Assembly (NCBI GenBank): GCA_026686845.1
Contig: JAIVEN010000014.1
Location: 34,432,001 to 34,496,000, forward strand
Direction: 5' to 3'
DNA length: 64,000 bases
Origin: Adenanthera pavonina
Taxonomy: Eukaryota; Streptophyta; Magnoliopsida; Fabales; Fabaceae
Shown: piece after piece, positions 9,683-21,400 of the stretch
How the letters are laid out: the number at the start of each line of letters is the position of its first letter
Position numbering within the stretch: the stretch's first letter is position 1
The notes under the pieces: generated by a model
The model's input: the letters and a program-made list of their open reading frames with translations, nothing else
Database searches by the model: none
What the model was told of the DNA's origin: nothing
Translations under genes and position numbers: made by a program

Positions 9683-12372
9683 TTAAATAGGCCCTTAAAT
9701 TATTTATATGTGTAAAAGTAAAGCATGCTTATGGCCCTTGCATTATAGTTGTGTTTTTGGATTTAAATATGAGTCTATATATGTTTAAGACTTGTGAAAT
9801 GGGGAATTATCTCATATTTCATGCTAGTCACACCTAGATTTTGTGATGTGATACCTTTGACATGGACCCCCATTATTTATTATTTTCTTTCCAATATTTC
9901 GAGATTTAGTATGAAACTTGTATCCATTTACAAAATATCAAGGTTATGTTTGAACTTCTCGGGATAGTCCCCAAGCTAAGTCCTTCAAGTATACATTGTT
10001 AATAAGTTGATCTTCGTTAAAGACTTGAGTGCAAATGCAAAATTAGACAAGTAAATAATAAGTGTACAAGTATTGCAAAATAATAATTAAAAATTATAAT
10101 AATGCCTCTAGTCTTTCTCTTTTTTTGCCAAATGCTTCTAGATATTCTAAATTTAAGCCATTGTGCAAAGTCGCTAGTATCATTCTTAGAAGCTCATATG
10201 TTTATTTTTTAATCGGGGTATGCAAAGATTGGGTAGGATTGTATTGATAATTAATCCAAAACATAGTCTTTTGTGAGGCATGGGGAGAGTGGGTTAACCT
10301 AATATATGAGATTGAGTTTGGCTTGGTTATTAAAAATTATTTTGAAAGTAAAACAATAGGTTACTTTTATTTATCAATAGAAATATAATTACATTCATTT
10401 AAAATATATTTGCTTTAAAAATAATATTAAGATAAAAAGTAACATTTTCTTAAATTATAAATATTTAATAATCATGCATTATTTTTACAAAATATTAATA
10501 AATTAATTTTAAATTTTAAATAAAATTAAAAGATTGAAATCTTAAAAATGTTCATGATAGTGATAAACCTAATTTATTATATGTGGTGTATTGAGAAAAA
10601 ACAATAATATAAAATTAATTAATATTTATAAATTTTTTGAAAAAAATAAAATTATATATGCCAGGTTGGGTAGAATTAGGTTTGACATCAACCCATTGTT
10701 TAACACGACCCAATTTTTGAGCTATCAAATTGGTTGAACACCCTATTTTTTAACATATCAAATATAATTATTCTCATCTCATTAAAACTCATGTTTTTTA
10801 ATAGAAAAATATTTCACAAAATAATGGAGTTGGATGCCTATTTATGTCAAACGTTAAACCTTTTTTTTTTTTTCCTTTTGGTCTTAGGTACCCTTAATAA
10901 CCTCATGGCTCATACATTCAGATTAGCCAGAAAATTTAGAAAATAATATTGGTCCTATCAATGAATCTAATATTGTTATTCGTCTGTAAGCGAGTTTTAA
11001 ATACTATACAATTGATTTTTAATCTGTTTAGATTGACTTATGTATAAGTAATTATGGAGATAAATATTTATTTATAATAGATTATGAGAATAAATGATCA
11101 TGTAAAAAGTGATTTGTGTTTGGATATTTTTACCTCATAAGTAATTTTGAGAAAGGAAATGTGTTTAAATATTAGAGGTTAAGTGATTGTTGGTTGGATA
11201 ATGAGAAGAAAAAGTGAAATAAGTGATTATGAAAGAATAAATGATTATTATAAGCTGAAAAAAGTACCTTATGAAAATAATCACTTAAATGACCATAAGT
11301 GATTATTTTATATCCGGGTGTGTTTGACAACTGGTCCTCATAATCACTTTTTTTCCTCCATAATCACTTTTTTCTTGAATCCAAATAAGCACTTATTTGA
11401 GACATAAGTGTTTATTAAAAAGTAGCTTGTGTTTGATAACTTTTTCACATAATCACTTATCTACTCTCATAAATATTTATAGGAGCTATCCAAAAACACA
11501 TTTTGCTGCCTAAGGGCTGTTTAATTTGAGACTATTGAAAGTTTTTAAAGGAAAGAGGAGGGCATTACTTAATCCCCTTATTTTGTTGAAAAAAGTTGGA
11601 TGGAATTGGGGGAAATTTAAACCCCTCCAATTACTTCACCAACCTTTTATAAATTCCTATAAATTGAGATTTTTATTACTTAATCTTCTCAAATCCCCTT
11701 TTATACTAAATAAGATTTTATTAAAATTTATTTAATTTCTCCTTCAATCCCACCAAATAAGAGAATTTTAAAATCCTTCTAATCACTTTCTAGTACTTGT
11801 TTGGTATTACTACTTAACCTAAAGTTTGAGGTTAAAACCAAGTTTAATGAAATTTGGGGTAATTTGGCTAAATTTTGCGTTTTTATTTAAAAATCATTTA
11901 TGTTGCAAAACCAAGTTTGCGAAGAAGAAGCATTTCCATCCATACTTTTCCCTCTGGTTCTTTATTTTATCTATATTTATTTTAAAGTCAGATAAAAATA
12001 GATTAATAAAAATAAGAAAAAATAAAAAAATTGATAAAATAAAACTTTCATAAAGTTTTTCCTATCTATTAATCAAAATATCCCTTTAAAATTTTAATTT
12101 CCATAAAACATGACAGATAAGAAAATGTTATATCAGATATACTTTATTCCCAATTAAATAAATATATATTAAATTTTAATTTAAAAAAATTAAATTAATT
12201 ATGAAATAGAGTTTAAGTTTAATTTAAAAAAAATTATAAGTTTTGTTAAAATTAATTTTTAAATAACTCATCTAAATATAAATATATTAGTGCAAACCTT
12301 AGGGCTGACAAAAAGATAAAATAAAATAAAATGAGTGTGTGTTTCCCTCCTTAAACAAATTTGAAGTCGCGG
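9683..12372. other. AT-rich intergenic DNA with small repeats, upstream of the KNL1 gene
   Basis: No coding sequence is supported. Between about 11030 and 11500 the words AAGTGATTAT and ATAATCACTT occur repeatedly in both orientations, and a diverged direct repeat (AAAAAGTGATTTGTGTTTG at about 11105 and AAAAAGTAGCTTGTGTTTG at about 11419) suggests a MITE-like unit. Another MITE-like block with CCCCTT/CCAATT words spans about 11510-11815. Families are not identified. Confidence 0.4.
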
Positions 12373-12381
12373 TTTCGCGAA
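12373..12381 (+). promoter_or_regulatory. E2F-like element upstream of KNL1
   Basis: TTTCGCGAA lies about 63 bases upstream of the chosen KNL1 start codon and matches seven of eight positions of the plant E2F consensus WTTSSCSS. A kinetochore gene is a plausible E2F target. Position relative to the transcription start is unknown. Confidence 0.35.
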
Positions 12382-12443
12382 GCTTGTGATATTTGACCGA
12401 GATAAACGTAAAGTTCAAACTTCAAAGCTCCTCTCTACCAGCA

Positions 12444-15400
12444 ATGGACCCTTCTAACAGCACAGAAACGGAAGACGAATCCATTGCGTTCAAGAAGAAG
12501 AGAGCTCGCCGTGTTAGCTTCGCCGACAATGAGATCACCTCCGTTCACATCTTCCGCAGGGACGACGAGGACTCCGAATCGCCCCTCGAATCCACCAAAC
12601 CTTGCTCCTCCGCTGACGGCAAAAGTCCGGAGAATGAAGTGCTAGGGTTTTTTAGGGACTTGGCAGGTGACAGCGATGAGGAGGATCTCAAAGAGTCGCC
12701 GCCGCCGCGCAATGCTGGTGGGAATGGAGACGACAACGACGATGACGGTGAAGCTGTGAATGTGAGAAAGTCCTTCCTGAAGCCTATTGGTTCTCCTTCT
12801 CCGGGTAGTAGCACTGCTGGTTCCGTCGCCTCAACTGACGACGGCAAGTTCTAGTCCCTGTTGTTCTCGCATAGTTTCAATTGGATGTTGGGAGAAAAGC
12901 AAAATAGGGAAGGAAAATGGCCTAGGATAGTGGTTTTTTTGGAGTTTACTCTCTCTCTCAATTTTGCACTACTAATCGGCATTTGTTTCCTCTTAAACCA
13001 TGACTAACTTGGGCTTGAGATGTTGATTTTCCTTTGATATAGTTCTGGTGAGATGGTTTTCGATATTATATTTCTGATTGGTTTAATCAATCTAGTGACT
13101 GAAGATGTTGAGCCCCGACTAAATAATTGGGATTTTCCCCCAATAATGGGTTAATATTAATGAAAGACATACGGATGAGAGAACTCCGACTGGAAGTGTA
13201 ACATTTATTATAATACACGTGCTTTTAATTATATCTGTTCTCTGTAAATACATGTCTCAGGTGACATTTGGCGATAAATTTTTTCCAATTCCATTTTGCA
13301 GATGAATTTCATGGTCCTGTATCTGCGAGTTTCATCAGACCTGGAGAGCTGTCTGACTCTGCTGCCTCAGATGATAATCATGATCTTACGATGGATTCTA
13401 CTGCATTTTCATTGCACTACCGGAGTCTTGCTTGGTCAGATTCTGGAGATCTTAAGACCCCAACAAGATTTGCCATTCCATTTGAAGAGAAAACTCCTAG
13501 CCGAACTTCTGGCCCCACTGCGTCAGGAAGTTTTATGGAACTTACTAAAGTTACAAAGCCGTCTCCTCAGCCTTTAGTTCCTGCTGATACATCAAGTGCT
13601 AGTAGAGATTCAAATGATATGAGTATTGTAGGAGAAAACCCACATAGATATGATTATGACAGACTTTCTCCATCAATAGAAGCAATTTTGGCAGAAGGAG
13701 GCAATGATTTGCTTGTTGCCTCTGAGTTGGATCCTACTGCCTCAGGTTTACGAATACAGAGTAAGGCATCTCCGAATAAGCAGAATAGATTTGGGGTGAG
13801 GAACCCATCAGATTCAGCAATGAACGATAGTACAAAACATGAAATGTCAGTGGCTCAAAGCAAATTGGAGAAGATAAATATATCTTCAACGAGCCCTCCC
13901 TTAAATGGAATTGCTAGTTATCTCTTATTTGATAAAGGTGATAATACAGTTGCTGATGCTTCCATCCACCAAATTAAAGGCTCTGATTGTTCGATCAAAG
14001 TAAGCAGTATGTCATGTTAGTATTTGAAGTCTTGATCTCTTGCTTTATATATCTATTTACATTTATTAAAAGAATTTATAATGCAGTGGGAGAAATATTT
14101 TTTTCATGAATACCTGAAGTTTGTGCATTATGCCGGGTATCAAAACACGCTTTATTGTTCTTGTTTCAGTTATTAATGTTTTCTGACTAAATGTTTGATT
14201 TTGTTCTTGGTGTTATGGCCTTTGGCCTTTTCCTCCTAGTTAGATGCCAATGATGAATTTATTCTTATCGAAATTTATGATTTCTGTGGTGTATAAGGGT
14301 GATAATGAGAGTGGGTTATCTCATATCTATTTGTGCTTCAATTTATATTCCTTTGGGTATGGAGTCCGCTTTATGTGTGTATATTGGCTCTGGTTGGTCA
14401 ATTGTCACATACAGATTCCGTTGTAACTATTTTGGTGTCCCAGTTGAGGCTTTTGCCATGAATCCGTATAAGCGTTTGGCAATATCTGACATTCTTAAAG
14501 AGCATTGAGATTGGAAGAAACCATTTTTGTCCAAAAGAGGCATACTGTCTTGATTTGTGGCACTGTTCCAACAATTATATGTTACTTTTCTAATGGTCAA
14601 GCACCAGTTGGAATGACTACAGTGAGATTTTCTGTGGAAAAATAACGGAAGCAAATAATGTATTTCATGAGATGGAATAAAGTTTGCTTACCAGTTCACT
14701 CTAGTAGTTACTGGTTACCATTTTGCTAGTCTGCATATTGCATTTTCCTCTCAATGCTCTTCTTTGTAATTGGAGGAGGCTGATTAGCTATAAACATTAA
14801 TATGAGGAGAGCAGGGTTGGTGGTATGAATTATATGAATTCTGATAAATATTAATTAATAAATATAAAAAATAATAAGGGCTAATGCTGGGCCTAATTAT
14901 CTCAGCTTCCAACATTTCCTTGACTACCTTTCTAATTTCTGTTTTCTGGGCATGGGCATATTGATATAGACTTGCATGGGGTGGCTGACCTTGCTCTTTG
15001 ACTGTTGTGGAATAGCCCTTTGACCATTCTCTCTCTCTCTCTCTCTCTTTTTGTTGTGGGTGTTGGAGGGGGGGGGGAGGTGTGATCCCTAAATTGGCTC
15101 ACATACGATGCTGAATTCACACAAGAGTGCATGAATTTCATTTGTTACAGATTCCCCCTCCATTATCTTGTGTAACAACCCCAAATTCTAGGAAAGAACC
15201 CTTGTTCCTTGTCATTACGGGCAATTAGGTTCGACTTATATAAAGCCTTAGTCTTTGTCAAGGTGGTATCACCTTTAAAACATCAACTTCCTGTTTATGA
15301 TCACCTTCATGTAGGATTGTCCCCAATTCACTCTCAGCTCTTCCAAGGACTGTAGCCACCCTATCCCCAAGACTAAGTCCACATTCTCTTGGCTAAAGGG

Positions 15401-18400
15401 GTAGAAGGTTTGGGTAATTTTGACCCCTTGCAATTCCAACTCTATATCTTTACACTCTTCCTTTGAAAACAATTTCCTCCCATTCACTACTACGACTGAG
15501 TAGTAGTAAGTTGTCTGCACCGTTATCCCCAATTCTAGCAGCTGGGGGGTGGGCTATGAAGTTGTCTGTGCCCCCACTATAATGAGCACTATCACCTTCC
15601 TCCCATGAGTCTTTCCTATCTGCTTCATGGTTCTTTTTTTTTTTTTTGACCAACATCTGCTTCATGGTTATGCACCCTGTGATACTTGCCATTAAAGATC
15701 AAGGACAACTCTATGGCAGCCATCACATACTCTGGAATTTCAACTTCATAGTCTATGGCTTCTGCCCCTTCCTCTCCTTTAAACTCTTCTTCAGTTAATA
15801 TTGACATTTGCAGTTGCTTATCTTTGCTCATATGGTTAAGGCCAAATTTCTCTTCACACTTTGCACTTATTAGTCCCTGCTAAGGACTTCCCCCCTTGGC
15901 CTTCCTTTCTCCTTAGCCTTTTGCACGACCATGTTCTTCCCTTACACCTGAAATGCATTGTCCATCAATGACTTCAAGGTTTTAAGCTGCAGAAGCCTCA
16001 CATCTGCCTTGACTTCCTCTATCAACCTGTTTTTTAAGACCCCCATTAGAACCTGGTTTGGTATTTCCCCTGATGGAGAGGATAATAGATCAAACCTCTC
16101 TTTGTAATTTGGCATTATGCCTTCTTGCTTGATACCCATTAGCCTTTCATAGCTATCCCCCAGTTGGATTAAAGTGCTGATTAATTTTAATATGTTTGGT
16201 TCTATCATAATGAATCAGGTTCTTAGCTATATTTATTGCAACTTGATTGTCACAGTTTTTCTTGCATTTTGAGGGAGGAAATTGCAAATCTTCAAGCAAC
16301 CATTTTAGTCGATAAGGAAACAAATGATTAGAGAAAGAGTTGACTAGAACAAATAAGGAAACAATAATGACTAGGAAAGAAGGCAATAAAAACACCTGGT
16401 AATTAGCAGCTTTTAATTTTGGTGATCCTCCTATTCCTGAAAACTCTGTTTAGGAGTGTTCTGTCATATATTTATTGGACTGCTGAAACTTTTAAGAAAG
16501 CATAGTATGATTGTGATAAGTTGTGGTTATATTTCTATGGCATGTAGTAAGATGATGGATCATTTGTTTGTAAACAATTTGTGGTGTTTGGTAATTTTTT
16601 TTCTCTTTGGTTTGTAGTGTCTCATGCCTTCATGTTTGAGGAGCTTCTGCATTATTAGAATGATTACAGGTACTAGAGTGGCCAGGGTGTTTATATATGC
16701 GGGATGGTCCATTCTGTGTTATAGATGGTTTGAGAGGAATATCACAATATAATAGCAAATAGCTGCTTTTGGGAGATTTTCTGAGCCATCTCATTGTCTT
16801 TTCCTTTAGTGTACTGAATGCTTCATTTCTGGTTCTGATGTATCTATCTTTTAGTTCTAAGTTTGTGTTACTTTTAGGTCTTAATTCTCTTGTTCTTTTG
16901 CAGAGGAGCTCTAACATTTTGTGTGCATGTTGTTTACTTTGTTGTGCCTGCCTTGGCTGTCTTTAATGCATCATCATTTTCAGAAGACAAAATTCATGCT
17001 TGCATTACGTGATTAATCAAATTAGATTGTTGGTATTCATGGCTTGCAGGGGCAATTTTTTATCTATTCTCTTTTGTGCAGCCATTTTTGTTGAGTTAGA
17101 TGCTTAAATACGTTTTAATTTTTATTTGTTATATATATGTGTGTGTGTGTGCATATATGTATGCAGGGAATTAAGGAGTTTGTTATAGAAGCAATTGGGC
17201 CAGCTAAACAACAATTAGACTTTGCTCCTGCTAATAGGAAAAGCCTACCAGAGGTTGATGTTAGTAGTTGCTTGGAGGATTCAACAAAACACGACCTTGG
17301 ATGTCAGTATCTGAATGAAAGCCAGGTGAAGGAAATTAATCCTGAAGAAGCAGCGCATGCATCTGACATTGATCACAATCAAGTAGACGGAAATTTAATA
17401 CAGGGATCAACTCCTTTATCATTTGCTGGACGTGAGCCATTATTAATGGTTTCTCCTGATTCATCCAAACGTGCTGGAGCCATAACTCCTCTCTTAAAAC
17501 TGTCAGGCTCCTTATTACTTGACAAATATGTAACAAATGGAGACACACCATTATCCACACATGAAAACGTTTCCAAGTTGAAAAATCTTGGGACTTCTTC
17601 CAGGACATCAAGTCTTAGAGAGGAAATAGACAGATCAAAATGCAGGTTATCAAAATACTATCTGGGGTCTACCCCTTTTACTATGAAAGATGATGAAAAC
17701 AAACATATTGGTACTGTCAATGCTCATTTAGAGGACCAACTGTTTAGTGTTACTCCAAAGAATAAAGAACAACAGAATTTGATCAAACTGGACGTTCATG
17801 GAATTGAATCTTTAAGGAATTTGGGCAAGTTAAATCAAAATGATGAGACCGTGGACTCCAGAAAGGCGGGAGAACCTTACCGTTGTCTTACTGCTGACAT
17901 TTTTCATGATGGTAAAAATCCTAAGTCAGTGGAAATGGCTGTTTCTCCCTTGCATATGCTTCATTCAACAACAAAAATGATAGATTTTGACCTGGTAGAT
18001 AGCACGGTTAATGACATAAAAGATGAAAATGCAGTTTTCATGCATAAAAAATGTTTTTCTTCTCCTTTGGAATTATTGGACCCGAAGTCATCACCATCCT
18101 TAGATAGCCAAAAGAATTGCTTTAGTAAGTTGAGGCAGCCAGATCAGCAGAATGCTTCTGCTTATAGTGGCTCAGGGCATTCCAATGAATGTAGCTCTCA
18201 GATGACAGTGGCTAAGCAAATGGATATGTCTATTTCTGGAAACATTGAAAAGTCCAGTTCAGCTTTTGAAGTTTCAGATGTCATCCAATTTTCTGAGGTA
18301 AGATGAAAGAAAAAGAACCATATGCTTGATCAACATTCAGAGAAATCTATTAGAGTAGTTAAAGATGGATTCAAGTCTAGTCTTGATATTAATTTGTCTA

Positions 18401-21400
18401 TTTATATGGTTGGTGATCCTCTAGGTTCCTTTACTTTGTATACGCTTCTATGTAAATATCATTTATCTATTTAAACTTAAGACTATGGTTCTTCCTATGA
18501 GAAGTGAAGCTTTTGGAGGAAAGCTACTCTAGTTTCATTGGTAGTGCCCAATGTTTAAGCTTCCAATTATCTGTAATTGTATTGTACATAAGGGTTCCCA
18601 ACAGCATTTTGACTATTGCTATTACAAGTCATATCAATTGTGAAATGAAAGTTCACCAGCCAGGTCCAGTTGTAATTCAGTTTTTCCCCATTAAATTTAC
18701 AAAATGAAACTTAAGTTTGTCCTGATTTTGTCTAAGCATGTTGCAAAATGCCTTCGTTAGGATACGTTTAGCTGCAAGATGTAAAAAGAAAAGAGGTAAT
18801 GTGGATGGAAATGACTCTTGTACTGTTATAACAATAATACAAAGATACTGTTGAGTAATGATAACAAAGGCATAGTAGGCATTGCAAGACAAATTGATAC
18901 CTCGTTTTTCATAATTACCTTTGCCATGTGCTGCATACATAGCCTTAGTATTAATAATACTGAAAATTTTCTTGCAATAGATGTGCCTAAGTGTTTAGGT
19001 GTGTTACCAGTGTTTGAAACATCATTTCTGATAGTTAGATGACTATTTTTCCTTTATTTTATATTGTTGAATATGTTATTTGCTTACCTTCTTCGTCCAT
19101 TTGGATTTGACACTGATTTTGTTTGTTGGTTAACTTAGGGTATGTATAGAGAAAAATTGGCTGAGAGTCCGGCTAAGAAAGTTCAAGTTCTGAGCACCTA
19201 TACGGAATGTATAAAAGAAAGTCCAATCCAAGAAGTATCAATTCCGTTACCTTTTGTGGAAGGACTGTTTAGGCAATCACTACACCATAACTCAGATGGT
19301 CCCATTGATAACTACCATCAGACACTACAAGCCCAAGTTGCTGAGAGCCCTTCTAATGAATTTTGTGTGGAGAATCATTCTGGGAAGAAACGTAAGGCAA
19401 TTGAATTACTAAGAGAAGAAAACACCATAGATAAAATAAGGACAACTGACAGTAGTTCAAATGCTCATGCAAATGAGAATATGGATTCACAGATAACCTT
19501 GCGGCAGTTAGATGATATAAGAAGTGATAAAGAGAAGCTTGGAGATCAGACATGGAAGAATTATGTTGATGTGTGATGACTGTTTATCTTAATTGTTAAT
19601 CATATTTCAGTATTGCATCTCTTCACTATACATATTTCTTGCAGATTCTAGCAAAATTTTCAGGGAGCACAAAACATTTGCTTGGTCCCTCAGCTGATAA
19701 GCTAAATTTGAAAATGGTTTGTTCCATGCAATTGAATTTAACACATGGGTAGAGAATTAGCCAATGATATCATGTAGATAAAGTTTGTGGATATTATTTC
19801 TTTCACTTCATTACCTGTGTGAATTTTCTTAAAGCTTCTGAAAACTAAACATATGACTTGTTCTTTCTAATTCACTATATTAGATTGGCATGCTGGAAGA
19901 TATTTTGGTTCATCTGTGGAGAGTTAAAAAATTTGAGATTCTATGTACTGAAATTCATTCTCAGGTTTGTCTAATAATCACATATAAAGATCTGTTTTGT
20001 CTTTATTTTGAACATGTTTATGTTATAGTCATTGGACCATATTCATTTTCATTGATTTTACTTGTTTCAATTTCAGCAGAAAATGACTGAGCCGCTACTC
20101 ATCCTTAGACGTAGAAAGTAATTATCTTACTCTATAATCAAATCACTTTGTGGATTATGTTTTTCTTTTTCTTTCTTTTTTTTTTTTTTTAAATTATGAG
20201 ACTGTAAGAATGGTGGTGATTATTGACGACTGTATATTATTTCTTTCTTAGAGTTACAGAAACAAGAATGTTGCTGCATAACATAGCATATGAGAAGGCA
20301 AAACTGCAACTAATGCATATGAAGCATGAGATATTACAGGTATCCTGTTGCATGTTTGTTAGCTATTTTACATTTTTGCAGTTTGTGATGTGCACTTTTA
20401 TCACTGGCAGAAAAAGGTACAACAGTTGAACTCTGGGCTTCAGGAGTCTCAAATGTTGAAGTCAACTTGGGCGTCATGTTGCTCTAGAATTGTGGCATCA
20501 AATACTCCAGCTAAGAGTCACTTCCTTTCTAGCTCGAGTAGGTCTGAAGGAAAACATCAGGTATGTGTATGTGTAGAGTTAAGTTGATTGACCAAGTATA
20601 AGGGATTTAAGAATCATCGTGTTGCCTTTTCATCTGTTAGAACATAGTTCAAGAGAAATGGGCGCCATGGGTGGTATTGGGATAGGTAATAAGCTGAAGA
20701 AAAAATAATAAGTAATTCTTTGAGGAGCTTAGGTTACCTCTTTTTTCCCAGTAAAATTCCACAATTTGAAAACTTGGCCTTAATATCTCTCTTGCTCTCT
20801 TTTCCCTGACTGGTCAAGCATGAAAATCACATCAACATTAATCTTTTAATTTTTAGATAGTGATCTGTAGTTCAGCATACCAAAATTAATCTCAAGACAT
20901 GTAATTTACTTTGACTTTAGCCCCACTGCTAATACAATGTGCATCATGTTGAAGCCATTAAGCTTTCTCCCCCAGACTTTCAACCAAAAAGAAGTGTTTC
21001 AGTATTGTCCTATAGTGACAGAATTATTGTTAAGATCAAAACTCTTGCTATGGAGGAGCTTAGCAATGCGTGATCAGTTTTCAGTTTATTTCTTCCAATA
21101 CCATTCTCTACCTGACAGTTTGGATGAAACATTGTTAAGTTTAAAGAAAAGAAAGCTTTCTTCTAGACAAAGGCCTCTCAGTCTGTCTCCCAAATGCTTC
21201 TGTCCCAGAGAAAGGTAGCAAAAGTAGATATTATTAGGGAATTCTCCAATGCCTATTTCCATAATAAAATTTGATTATCTATATACCTTTATTGGACATC
21301 TTGATCTACAAATTAATGCTGTTAAACATATATATTCTGGTTAAAACAATGATTGCCTCTACATCTTATGCCTGATTTTTTTTTCTTCTCTCGTACTTCC

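Noticed and set aside
20976..21214. Possible extra KNL1 exon after a strong CTCCCCCAG acceptor, open to 21218 in the right frame.
   Set aside because: Using its donor (AAAG|GTAGCA) breaks the phase with exon 10 and leads to an early stop, while skipping it keeps the frame. It could be a poison exon but resembles no KNL1 sequence.
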